NCBI RefSeq assembly: GCF_010537335.1 | Contig: NZ_AP019711.1 | Coordinates: 2,418,001 to 2,482,000, forward strand | DNA: 64,000 bases | Reading direction: 5' to 3' | Source: Amedibacterium intestinale | Lineage (GTDB): Bacteria; Bacillota_I; Bacilli_A; Erysipelotrichales; Erysipelotrichaceae | In this document: positions 56,024 to 64,000 of the stretch, piece by piece | Position numbering within the stretch: position 1 is the first letter of the stretch | Layout: every line of letters begins with the position of its first letter | Position numbers and translations under genes: made by a program | The notes under the pieces: generated by a model | What the model was told of the DNA's origin: nothing | Seen by the model: only the letters and a program-made list of their open reading frames with translations | The model's database searches: none

Positions 56024-57685
56024 ATGAAAAAATATAGTCTATATCTTATACCGTTGTATATTTTATATCTTGGTATTTATTATTATGTTGCATTGCCTCC
56101 TTTCAACTGGCATGCACCTGAATTTTGGAGGTTTTTGATTTTTGGATTTGGACCTTTACTGATAATCTTGCTGTTATCTAGCTTAACGATTCGCGGGATT
56201 CAGGGGGCAAGAGATTTTGGTTCTATGTTTCATAGAAATGTAGTAAATGCTGGTGAGGATAATAAAAAATGGAAAACAATTACAAGGGTATGCCTTGTGG
56301 CAATCGCAGTTATCATTCTTTTTCCATGTGTTATGTATGGAATAAATGTAAAAGTTTTTCATGCGAAAGAATATGCAAATCGTATTAATATAAAAAATGT
56401 TGAGTTTAGTGAAGTACCCGAAGTAGATTTTACAAAAACCCCAATCATTGATAGAGATAGTTCTATTCGTTTAGGGGATAAAGTTATGGGAAATATGACA
56501 GAGTGGGTATCACAGTTTGATGTAAGTCAGGAATATACGCAAATATCTTATAAAGATAGCGTATATCGTGTAACACCATTGACATATAATGGAATTATCA
56601 AATACTTTAAAAATAGAGGGAATGGGATTCCTGCATATATAACTGTTGACAGTACAAATGGAAAAACAGAACTTGTAAAATTAAAAGATTTAGGTTTAGG
56701 TGGAATGAAATATGTACCATCCGCTATGTTTAATGAAAATTTAATGCGTAAGATTCGTTTCCAGCATCCTACAGAAATCTTTGGTTCTCCTTCTTTTGAA
56801 ATTGATGAACAAGGGCATCCCTGGTATATTTGTTCAACGTATACATATAAAGGTGTAGGAGCTAAAAAACAGGTAACAGGAGCTATTTTCCTTGATCCTA
56901 TTACAGGAGAAAGTACGAAGTATGAAGCTGGAAATATTCCTTCCTGGGCTGATCGTGTTTTCCCTGAATCTCTGCTTGTACAGGAACTTGATGACAATGG
57001 AAGTTTACAGGATGGATTTATTAACTCTGTATTTGGACAAAAAGGGGTTACTGTAACTTCTGAAGGATATAATTATTTAGAAAAAGATGGAGATATCTGG
57101 TTATATTCTGGAATTACTTCTGTAAACTCTGATGAATCCAATCTTGGATTTGTATTAGTTAATATGCGTACTCATGAAGCAATGAAAATCGCAACTGCGG
57201 GAGCAAATGAAACAAGTGCTATGAAGAGTGCAGAAGCAGAAGTAAAAAATTATGGTTATCAGTCTACATTCCCACTGTTAATTAATTTAAATGGTAATCC
57301 AGTCTATTTAATGTCTTTGAAGGATAATGGATTGATTAAAATGTATGCAATGGTATCTGCGATTGATTATCAGAAAGTCGCAACGATTAGCAGTGATGAA
57401 AGCTTTGAGTCTTTAGCAAAATCCATGTTAAACGTATTAGGTTCTTCCAATGAAAACATAAATCCAGATCAGTTAAAAGAAGCGGACATTACAGTTTCTG
57501 CTGTGGAAAAGGTAAATCTGGAAGGTACAACATGGTATTATATTGAAAGTGAATCCAAGGATATTTTTAAAGTAGCTTTCCAAAGTCGTTACGAAGATAC
57601 TTTGGTTTTCTTGAAGAAAGGGGATGTTCTTCATATATCTTATGTGGATAATGAAGGTATCAAGCAAATTAAAGGAATTGAATAA
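56024..57685 (+). CDS. Large membrane protein of unknown function
   Basis: I do not recognise this family. Three membrane helices occupy the first 115 residues (YLIPLYILYLGIYYYVALP, FLIFGFGPLLIILLLSS and VCLVAIAVIILFPCVMYG). About 440 residues outside the membrane follow, with FHAKEYANRINIKNVEFSEV, GHPWYICSTYTYKGVGAKK, GAIFLDPITGESTKYEAG and ADRVFPESLLV, suggesting repeated beta units. The ATG at 56024 follows AGAGGAAC; the frame is open further upstream across the nrdG terminator. The gene is monocistronic, and its own terminator hairpin has been duplicated by the 190-bp repeat. Confidence 0.72.
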   Translation: MKKYSLYLIPLYILYLGIYYYVALPPFNWHAPEFWRFLIFGFGPLLIILLLSSLTIRGIQGARDFGSMFHRNVVNAGEDNKKWKTITRVCLVAIAVIILFPCVMYGINVKVFHAKEYANRINIKNVEFSEVPEVDFTKTPIIDRDSSIRLGDKVMGNMTEWVSQFDVSQEYTQISYKDSVYRVTPLTYNGIIKYFKNRGNGIPAYITVDSTNGKTELVKLKDLGLGGMKYVPSAMFNENLMRKIRFQHPTEIFGSPSFEIDEQGHPWYICSTYTYKGVGAKKQVTGAIFLDPITGESTKYEAGNIPSWADRVFPESLLVQELDDNGSLQDGFINSVFGQKGVTVTSEGYNYLEKDGDIWLYSGITSVNSDESNLGFVLVNMRTHEAMKIATAGANETSAMKSAEAEVKNYGYQSTFPLLINLNGNPVYLMSLKDNGLIKMYAMVSAIDYQKVATISSDESFESLAKSMLNVLGSSNENINPDQLKEADITVSAVEKVNLEGTTWYYIESESKDIFKVAFQSRYEDTLVFLKKGDVLHISYVDNEGIKQIKGIE

Positions 57686-57692
57686 GAACAAA

Positions 57693-57715
57693 AGCATATG
57701 GGTTTTCCATATGTT
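57693..57715 (+). repeat. Duplicated terminator hairpin, inner copy (locus B)
   Basis: CATATGG...CCATATG stem without its T-tract, 7 bp after the stop codon. Identical to 57906-57928 over 23 bp. Confidence 0.8.
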
Positions 57716-57905
57716 CAGGTTGTTGACAAACTATATATTTTGAAAATATATAAAACCAATTTAAAAAAAGTGGTAGAAAGATTCCTTTTACTAGGTGATT
57801 TTTGGTAAATGATAGCTTAAAATCACCTGTTTTTTATACAAAAGTGGGGATAAAAAAAGACCGAATGACAAAGTCTGCTCAAAGAGCGACTTTGTCAACG
57901 GTCTG
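57716..57905. mobile_element. 190-bp terminator-targeting repeat, copy B
   Basis: Same sequence as 8819-9008 as far as can be read, with the same ends (CAGGTTGTTGACAAA and TTTGTCAACGGTCTG). Here the element runs in the direction of the upstream gene; in copy A it runs against it. Both flanks are the same 23-bp terminator hairpin. Confidence 0.85.
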
Positions 57906-57932
57906 AGCATATGGGTTTTCCATATGTTTTTT
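57906..57932 (+). terminator. Rho-independent terminator, outer copy (locus B)
   Basis: CATATGG-GTTT-TCCATATG stem followed by T6. It is the functional copy of the hairpin duplicated at 57693-57715. Confidence 0.85.
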
Positions 57933-58032
57933 GCATGTTTGTAAAATAATGGAAGTGTATGTTATAAAAAGCATAGAAATATGATATGATTAATAATATG
58001 AGTCAAATCATATAAACGTCGAGGTGAATATC

Positions 58033-59511
58033 ATGGGAAAAAAGGTTGTCAAATATAAACTGGTAAGACATCGCTGGCCAGATGAAATACAGGCAGATCG
58101 AAAAAGAAAAATGCGCAAGGCAATGGTAATAGCGATTTGTTTTGTTTGTTTTTTTGGAGGGTTTGGTGTTAATGAATTATTGAATAAACAACGTGGTTTA
58201 AGTGATAAGACATTTGCGAAGTTTTCTGAAATTTATAATATCATGAGCAAGGAATTTTACTTTGGAAAGGATAAGGAAGATTTTGACGATGCTTTATTGA
58301 GTGGAGCGATTGAGGGCATGGTCAATGCCGGAGAAGATGTACATACGATGTATTTAGATGCACAGCAGTCAAATACGTTTACAAGTTCCATGGAAGGAAG
58401 TTTTGTAGGGATTGGTGTACAGTATTATGAGGAAAAAGAAGATTCTTTTCGAGTTACAAGAGTCTTAAATGACTCTCCTGCAGAAAAAGCAGGATTACAA
58501 AAAGGTGATCAGATTTATCGTATTGGAAATACAGTATGTAAAGATATGGATGCGGATAAAGTAAGAGAACTTATTTTAGGAGAAGCAGGATCAAGTGTAG
58601 AGATAGAAGTGCTTCGTGATGGAAAACATTTGGTATATGATTTAGAACGTCAAAAAGTAAATGATTCTGTTTATCATGAAATCTATGATGAGTATGCACT
58701 TTTGGAAATCAGCAGTTTTTCTGAAACTGTAGGAGATTCTACAGGAAAGGCATTGGAAAAAATCAAGCAGGCAGATGCGAAAAAACTGATTTTAGATTTA
58801 AGAAACAATGGAGGAGGATATTTACAGTCTGCACAGCAGATTGCAAGTTATCTTCTAGGGGAAGATGTCGTGATTTTTAAAGAGAAAAATCGTGATGGAT
58901 CTATTGATGACTATAAAACAATTTCAAAAGTAAAACAGTACACATTTGATAAAATTATACTTCTTGTGAATGAAGATACTGCCAGCGCTGCAGAAGTGTT
59001 AACAGCTGCATTAAAAGAGAACTTAGATAATGTGACAATCGTTGGTACAAATACGTATGGAAAGGGTACCGTTCAGTATCCATTGGTATTCTCTGATGGA
59101 AGTATGTTGAAATACACAACAGCGGAATGGATAAGTTCAAAAGGAAAAGAAATTAATGGTGTAGGAATCAAGCCGGATGTAGAAGTAAAACTTGATCCTG
59201 CTTTTACAACAGGGGCTCCAAAATTAAAAGATGGGGAAAGTTATGCACCAGACAGTGTAAATCCTGCAGCACAAAGTGTACAAGTGTATTTGAAATTTTT
59301 AGGATATGAGGTTGATCGTAGTGATGCATATTTCTCTAAACAAAGTGGAGAAGCATTAAAACAATTCCAGAAAGATCATGGTATGAAAGCGGATGGAAAT
59401 ATCGATAGTGAGGTTATCGATGTTCTTCTTTCAACAATATCAGAAGAATGGAATACAAATTTAGAGAAAAATGATGTACAGATGAAAAAAGCGATAGAAC
59501 TTGTAAAGTAA
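58033..59511 (+). CDS. S41-family carboxyl-terminal processing protease (CtpA/CtpB-like)
   Basis: Membrane-anchored serine protease acting outside the membrane. N-terminal helix (residues about 29-48), PDZ domain (FVGIGVQYYEEKEDS...GLQKGDQIYRIGN), S41 catalytic core with the Ser in NEDTASAAEVLTAAL and the Lys in NTYGKGTVQYP, then a C-terminal peptidoglycan-binding domain (VQVYLKFLGYEV...LKQFQKDHGMKADG). The domain order is that of CtpA/CtpB of Bacillus. The ATG at 58033 lies 5 bp after GAGGTGA; an in-frame GTG at 58024 is inside that site. Confidence 0.93.
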   Translation: MGKKVVKYKLVRHRWPDEIQADRKRKMRKAMVIAICFVCFFGGFGVNELLNKQRGLSDKTFAKFSEIYNIMSKEFYFGKDKEDFDDALLSGAIEGMVNAGEDVHTMYLDAQQSNTFTSSMEGSFVGIGVQYYEEKEDSFRVTRVLNDSPAEKAGLQKGDQIYRIGNTVCKDMDADKVRELILGEAGSSVEIEVLRDGKHLVYDLERQKVNDSVYHEIYDEYALLEISSFSETVGDSTGKALEKIKQADAKKLILDLRNNGGGYLQSAQQIASYLLGEDVVIFKEKNRDGSIDDYKTISKVKQYTFDKIILLVNEDTASAAEVLTAALKENLDNVTIVGTNTYGKGTVQYPLVFSDGSMLKYTTAEWISSKGKEINGVGIKPDVEVKLDPAFTTGAPKLKDGESYAPDSVNPAAQSVQVYLKFLGYEVDRSDAYFSKQSGEALKQFQKDHGMKADGNIDSEVIDVLLSTISEEWNTNLEKNDVQMKKAIELVK

Positions 59512-59529
59512 ATATAAAAATATGATATG

Positions 59530-59580
59530 AAAGGATTTCCTGTGGAAGATAGAAAGAACAGAAAATCCTTTTCTTTCTAT
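59530..59580 (+). terminator. Terminator after the S41 protease gene
   Basis: AAGGATTT pairs with AAATCCTT over a long loop, then TTCTTTCT. Confidence 0.55.
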
Positions 59581-59662
59581 ATAATATGGAAGAATTAGGT
59601 ACAAAGTAAGGAAATATTTTGAAAAATCTAGTACAATATGAGACAAAAGAGTAAGATATGTG

Positions 59663-59678
59663 TATCATAAGTATGATA
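59663..59678 (+). promoter_or_regulatory. Palindrome before uvrB
   Basis: TATCATA-AG-TATGATA perfect palindrome ending 1 bp before the AGGAGGTGA ribosome site. It does not match the CGAAC-N4-GTTCG LexA box of Bacillus. Candidate operator of unknown regulator. Confidence 0.4.
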
Positions 59679-59691
59679 AGGAGGTGACAAC

Positions 59692-61668
59692 ATGCAGGAA
59701 AAATTATTTGATCTGCATGCAGCATATAAACCAACTGGAGATCAGCCTAAGGCGATTAAAAAACTGGTGGAAGGAATTAAAGAAGGAAAAAAACAGCAGG
59801 TTTTGCTTGGGGCAACTGGAACAGGAAAAACGTTTACGATTTCCAATGTAATTGCACAGGTAAATAAACCAACGTTGGTATTTGCCCATAACAAAACATT
59901 GGCAGGGCAACTATATTCGGAATTTAAGGAGTTTTTTCCGAACAATCGAGTAGAATATTTTGTTTCTAACTTTGATTATTATCAGCCGGAAGCTTATATT
60001 CCAAGTTCTGATACGTATATTGATAAAAATGCGACAACAAATATGGAACTGGATATGCTTCGTATGGCGGCTGTCAATTCTGTCCTGGAAAGAAAAGATA
60101 CGATTATTATCGCATCCGTTGCCTGCATTTATGGTGCCAGCAATCCAGAACAGTATCGAGATATGTTTTTTAGTATTCGTGTTGGTGATATCATCGATAG
60201 AAAAGAATTGATGGGAAGACTGGTAGCACAGCAGTATACTAGAAATGATATGGATCTTGTACGTGGAACCTTTCGTGTACGAGGAGATGTGATAGAGGTC
60301 GCACTAGGACATACAGATGCGTATATTTTACGTATTGAAATGTTTGATGATGAAATTGAAAGGATTTGTGAAGTGGATCCTTTAACAGGAAAAATGTTAA
60401 ATGCGTATTCTGTATATGTGATACATCCAGCTAGTGGATATGCGACCAAACAAGATATTATTAATCGTGCCGCAAATACGATTGAAGAGGAATTGGAAGA
60501 TCGTTTGCAGGTATTGGAAGAGGAAGGAAAGCTGTTAGAAAAACAGCGTTTGGAACAGCGTACACGTTATGATGTAGAGGCATTAAGAGAATTTGGTGTT
60601 TGTCCTGGTATTGAAAATTACTCCCGTCATATTGATGGAAGAAAACCAGGGGAGCGCCCCTATACATTGTTTGATTATTTCCCTGATGATTTTTTATTAG
60701 TTGTCGATGAAAGCCATGTGTCTTTGCCACAGATTCGAGGGATGTATAATGGAGATAGAGCGAGAAAAGAAACTCTGGTAAATTATGGTTTTCGATTGCC
60801 TAGTGCATTAGATAATCGACCGATGCGCTTTGAAGAATTTGAAGAAACCATTCATCAGGCTGTATTTGTATCTGCAACACCAGGAGATTATGAATTAGAT
60901 AAAACGCATGGCGAAGTCGTAGAACAAATCATTCGTCCAACTGGATTGTTAGACCCAGTTGTTGATGTACGTCCTACACAAGGGCAGATTGATGATTTGG
61001 TAGATGAAATCAAAACGCGTATTGCGAAAAATGAGCGTACATTAATAACGGCGTTAACAGTGCGTATGGCAGAAGATTTAACCTCTTATTTAAAAGGGAT
61101 GGATTTCAAGGTTGCCTGGCTGCATCATGAAGTAAAGACAATTGAACGTACAGAAATCATTCGCGATTTACGTAAAGGAAAATATGATGTATTAATTGGT
61201 ATTAACCTGTTAAGGGAAGGTTTGGATATTCCAGAAGTATCTTTGATTGCTATTTTGGATGCGGATAAAGAAGGGTTTTTAAGAAGTGAGCGTTCTTTAA
61301 TTCAGATTATTGGTAGAGCTGCTCGAAATGCACATGGAGAAGTTATTATGTATGCGGATAGCATTACCCAAAGTATGCAGAAAGCCCTGGATGAAACGAA
61401 TCGTAGACGAAGTATTCAGATTGCTTATAATGAAGCACATGGCATTACCCCAAAAACAATTATAAAACCAATTCATGAAGTGGTAAGAAGTAAAGAAACA
61501 CAGGAAATGACGGCAAAATATATTAATAAAAAATCCAAAGTAACAAAGAAAGATAAAGAACAGTTGATGGCTAATCTGGAGAAAGAAATGAAAGAGGCCG
61601 CAAAAGTTCTGGATTTTGAAAGAGCAGCAGAATTACGTGATATTCTTATGGAACTAAGAAGTTCTTAA
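59692..61668 (+). CDS. uvrB: Excinuclease ABC subunit B
   Basis: Damage-verification helicase of nucleotide excision repair. Walker A GATGTGKT, the beta-hairpin region [24 protein letters not shown], motif [10 protein letters not shown], the VSATPGDYE region, [40 protein letters not shown] and a C-terminal UVR motif ([19 protein letters not shown]). Full length (658). No uvrA is adjacent in the window. Confidence 0.97.
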   Translation: MQEKLFDLHAAYKPTGDQPKAIKKLVEGIKEGKKQQVLLGATGTGKTFTISNVIAQVNKPTLVFAHNKTLAGQLYSEFKEFFPNNRVEYFVSNFDYYQPEAYIPSSDTYIDKNATTNMELDMLRMAAVNSVLERKDTIIIASVACIYGASNPEQYRDMFFSIRVGDIIDRKELMGRLVAQQYTRNDMDLVRGTFRVRGDVIEVALGHTDAYILRIEMFDDEIERICEVDPLTGKMLNAYSVYVIHPASGYATKQDIINRAANTIEEELEDRLQVLEEEGKLLEKQRLEQRTRYDVEALREFGVCPGIENYSRHIDGRKPGERPYTLFDYFPDDFLLVVDESHVSLPQIRGMYNGDRARKETLVNYGFRLPSALDNRPMRFEEFEETIHQAVFVSATPGDYELDKTHGEVVEQIIRPTGLLDPVVDVRPTQGQIDDLVDEIKTRIAKNERTLITALTVRMAEDLTSYLKGMDFKVAWLHHEVKTIERTEIIRDLRKGKYDVLIGINLLREGLDIPEVSLIAILDADKEGFLRSERSLIQIIGRAARNAHGEVIMYADSITQSMQKALDETNRRRSIQIAYNEAHGITPKTIIKPIHEVVRSKETQEMTAKYINKKSKVTKKDKEQLMANLEKEMKEAAKVLDFERAAELRDILMELRSS

Positions 61669-61680
61669 GGGGGATAATTT

Positions 61681-62835
61681 ATGTTTGATAAAAATGAAAA
61701 ATTGAGTAGAATGACATTAAAACATGCCATACTTTTGATTACTTATACAATTGCTTTGATTTGGGTTATTTTACATATGCATGAAGTATTGCATGTTGTT
61801 TCTATGGTCATAGGAATGTTGAAGCCGTTTATTTATGGAATCATGATGGCATTTATTTTTAATCTTCCTTTGAAGTTTTTTATGAAAAAGTTACCAGATT
61901 CTTTGAAAAAATGGAAAAAACCATTAGCTGTGCTTTGTTCCACCGTATTGGTTTTTGGTTTGTTGATTTTTATCACATTAATTGTTGTACCGGTACTTGT
62001 GGAAAGTGTTGCCAATCTAGTTATGATGCTTCCAGGATATTTTGAAGACACGATGAATATGATCGACAAGCTTTTGCGAAGTGGAACAATTCCAAAAGAA
62101 ATGCTGGATTCAATAGGAGTGTATGCAGCACAGATTCAGGATACACTTATCAAAATTTTAAGAAATGGTGTGCCGCAGCTAATTTCAATGGCTGGAGGCT
62201 TTGCCAGTGGTCTTGCCAATATTGGGATGGCTTTGGTAATCGCTGTTTACTTAACAATATCCAAAGATAAACTGATTTCTCAGTTGAAAAGATTTTTATA
62301 TGCATTTACGAGTACAAAGGTAAATACGTTTTTATTAAAAGTAGGAAAATTAACGAATGTTACATTTTCTAACTTTGTTGCCGGACAGCTTGTAGAGGCT
62401 GTTATCATTGGTGTACTTTGTTATATCGGATGTTTGATATTTCGTTTTCCTTATGCGCCAATTTTAAGTGTTGTCATTGGATGTACAAATGTCATTCCAT
62501 ATTTTGGACCATTTTTAGGTACAGGATTTGGTGCTTTTTTAGTCGCATTGGTAAATCCTTTACAGGCTGTTTTCTTTATTATCTTTGGTTCGGTTTTACA
62601 ACAGATAGAATCTAATTTGATTTATCCAAGAGTTGTTGGTACAACAGTAGGCCTTTCTGGTTTATGGGTATTGTTTGCGATTACCATTGGCGGAGGATTG
62701 TTTGGTATTGCAGGCATGATTCTAGGATTACCGGTATTCTCTGTGATTTATACGCTTATAAGAGAAATAATGAACAAAAGATTAAAAGAAAAACAGGAAG
62801 AGGAAAGGAGTAAGAAAAAAGTATGCTCATCTTAA
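61681..62835 (+). CDS. AI-2E-family transporter (putative exporter)
   Basis: Polytopic protein of the AI-2E/YdiK/PerM family with about eight helices. The central segment AGQLVEAVIIGVLCYIGCLIFRFPYAP and the GCTNVIPYFGPFLGTGFGAF, IYPRVVGTTVGLSGLWVLFAI blocks are typical. The substrate is uncertain; only some members move autoinducer-2, others act as Na+/H+ antiporters or have unknown roles. Starts 12 bp after uvrB with a GGGGGATAA site and overlaps yaaA by 13 bp. Confidence 0.9.
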   Translation: MFDKNEKLSRMTLKHAILLITYTIALIWVILHMHEVLHVVSMVIGMLKPFIYGIMMAFIFNLPLKFFMKKLPDSLKKWKKPLAVLCSTVLVFGLLIFITLIVVPVLVESVANLVMMLPGYFEDTMNMIDKLLRSGTIPKEMLDSIGVYAAQIQDTLIKILRNGVPQLISMAGGFASGLANIGMALVIAVYLTISKDKLISQLKRFLYAFTSTKVNTFLLKVGKLTNVTFSNFVAGQLVEAVIIGVLCYIGCLIFRFPYAPILSVVIGCTNVIPYFGPFLGTGFGAFLVALVNPLQAVFFIIFGSVLQQIESNLIYPRVVGTTVGLSGLWVLFAITIGGGLFGIAGMILGLPVFSVIYTLIREIMNKRLKEKQEEERSKKKVCSS

Positions 62836-63581
62836 TATCACCTGCGAAAACTATGCGTGAAGAAGGAAGACAAAAACCAGTTTCCATTCCGGTTTTATAT
62901 GAGAAAAGCGAAGTGTTGTTAGAGGCAATACGATCTTATTGTGTGGAAGACCTTATGAAACTTATGAAAGTTAAGGAATCAATTGCGAAAGAAACGAAAC
63001 AGAAGTTTCAAGAGATGCGTTTTGATACACATGGGGTTTGTGCTTTAGAAAGTTATGATGGTATCGCATTTAAAAGTATGAAACTGGATATGTTAGATAA
63101 GAAAGCATGGGAATATCTTCAGCAGCATCTACGTATTTTATCTGGATTTTATGGAATGGTAAAACCAATGGACTCCATATATCCTTATCGTATGGAAATG
63201 CAGCTTCGCTTACCTGTAAAAGAAAACAAGCATCTATATGCTTTTTGGAATGATACGATTGCACAGGCATGCCTTGCGGATTTAAAAAATCATAAAGAAC
63301 AAATCTTGATAAATCTAGCAAGCAAGGAATATGATAAAGCAATCTTGCCATATGTAGATAAGAAACAAGTTTTGACAATTCGATTCTGTATTGAAAAAGA
63401 TGGTGTTTTAAAAACCGAGTCAACACAGGTGAAAATGGCAAGAGGGTTGATGGTTTCTTATATGGCTGCACACCAGGTTGAAACCAAAGAGGAAATTAAG
63501 AAATTTGCGGAAGATGGGTATTGGTTTGAAGAAAGCATTTCCACAGAGGAAGAGTTTGTATTTGTGAAAAGAAAGGATTAA
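62823..63581 (+). CDS. yaaA: Peroxide stress protein YaaA (UPF0246)
   Basis: Matches the YaaA/DUF328 family: MLILISPAKTM, ALESYDGIAFKSM, LRILSGFYGMVKPMDSIYPYRMEM, INLASKEYDKAI and ARGLMVSYMAAHQVETKEEIK. In E. coli the homologue limits free iron under peroxide stress; the mechanism is a DNA-binding fold with a helix-hairpin-helix. It overlaps the transporter gene and is probably co-transcribed from uvrB. Confidence 0.94.
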   Translation: MLILISPAKTMREEGRQKPVSIPVLYEKSEVLLEAIRSYCVEDLMKLMKVKESIAKETKQKFQEMRFDTHGVCALESYDGIAFKSMKLDMLDKKAWEYLQQHLRILSGFYGMVKPMDSIYPYRMEMQLRLPVKENKHLYAFWNDTIAQACLADLKNHKEQILINLASKEYDKAILPYVDKKQVLTIRFCIEKDGVLKTESTQVKMARGLMVSYMAAHQVETKEEIKKFAEDGYWFEESISTEEEFVFVKRKD

Positions 63582-63584
63582 CAA

Positions 63585-64000
63585 ATGAAAATATTAGTAA
63601 CTGGTTTTGAACCCTTTCATAAGGAAATTATCAATCCTTCTTCTATGATATTAACAAAGCTTCCATCCACTATTAAGAAACATGAAATTATATGCTGTAC
63701 TCTTCCGGTTGATCTATCGTGTCTTAATATGATCAAAGATCATATAAACAAGATAGAACCTGATGCAGTGTTATCTTTAGGACAGGCTGCAGGAAGAAGT
63801 GCGATTTCTGTAGAAAGAATTGGTATTAATCTAGATGATTTTTCTATAGAAGATAATAAGGGAAATAAAATAGAAGATACAAAGATAATGATAGATGGTC
63901 CAGATGCTTATTTTTCTAATCTGCCTGTAAAAAAGATGGTAGAATTTATAAGGAATAAAGGAATCCCGGCCTATGTTTCCAATTCGGCAGGAACCTATAT
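63585..64000 (+). CDS. pcp: Pyroglutamyl-peptidase I, 5' part (runs off the window)
   Basis: Cysteine peptidase that removes N-terminal pyroglutamate. The first 138 residues show MKILVTGFEPFHKEIINPSS, LPVDLS, and the catalytic Glu in LSLGQAAGRSAISVERIGIN, ending in VSNSAGTYI. The catalytic Cys normally follows directly after this segment and therefore lies just beyond the window. GAAAGGATT precedes the ATG, 3 bp after yaaA. Confidence 0.93.
   Translation, partial: MKILVTGFEPFHKEIINPSSMILTKLPSTIKKHEIICCTLPVDLSCLNMIKDHINKIEPDAVLSLGQAAGRSAISVERIGINLDDFSIEDNKGNKIEDTKIMIDGPDAYFSNLPVKKMVEFIRNKGIPAYVSNSAGTY

Overview
The window looks like a chromosomal segment of a low-GC Firmicute, most likely an Erysipelotrichaceae/Erysipelotrichia-type gut commensal. 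This rests on the low GC (about 35% by eye), strong AGGAGG ribosome sites, canonical TTGACA/TATAAT promoters, T-tract terminators, a gatCAB operon, an anaerobic NrdD/NrdG ribonucleotide reductase and a cell-wall GH84 hexosaminidase. The taxonomic call is inference from gene content; no rRNA or tRNA is present to confirm it.

Layout. 1-830: right part of an IS1182-type insertion sequence. 870-7030: oligoendopeptidase F, purine nucleoside phosphorylase, a CsoR-CopA copper efflux operon with a visible operator, and a membrane-anchored protein of unknown function. 7120-10612: two tandem LytR-CpsA-Psr (LCP) genes, each with an extra domain that resembles a solute-binding protein, with a 190-bp repeat between them. 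10755-19870: a housekeeping operon pcrA-ligA-camS-gatC-gatA-gatB plus a small membrane protein. 19910-27060: rlmD followed by an accessory region: a duplicated rlmD 3' end, a RhuM-like gene, a degenerate locus resembling a type I toxin-antitoxin system, a fragment of an integrative-element RlmD variant, a deletion fusion of a Gabija-like gene pair, and an AlbA_2/Schlafen-type regulator. 27377-30896: three-gene ABC exporter. 31153-32664: guaB. 32863-42998: a very large secreted GH84 hexosaminidase and a three-component sensor (sugar-binding lipoprotein, LytS/YesM-type kinase, YesN/AraC-type regulator), separated by an 868-bp cassette bounded by inverted repeats. 43189-45137: pgk-tpiA. 45350-47316: small membrane proteins (VanZ-like, site-2 protease). 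47503-52743: livJHMGF branched-chain amino-acid importer with a CBS-ACT protein. 53231-55925: nrdD-nrdG. 56024-64000: unknown membrane protein, second copy of the 190-bp repeat, S41 protease, uvrB, AI-2E exporter, yaaA and the start of pcp.

The most unusual item is the 190-bp repeat. Its two copies (8819-9008 and 57716-57905) appear identical over their whole length, are about 49 kb apart and lie in opposite orientation relative to the adjacent gene. Each sits directly behind a transcription terminator hairpin, and the whole hairpin (22-23 bp, different at the two loci) is duplicated on the other side. The repeat has imperfect terminal inverted repeats, no ORF, and carries terminator-like hairpins facing both ways. 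It reads as a small non-autonomous mobile element that uses terminators as targets and rebuilds them on insertion. A second unusual structure is the inverted-repeat cassette at 38134-39001, carrying a PH-domain membrane protein and a short ORF. A third is the stack of old integration scars and dead defence genes downstream of rlmD.
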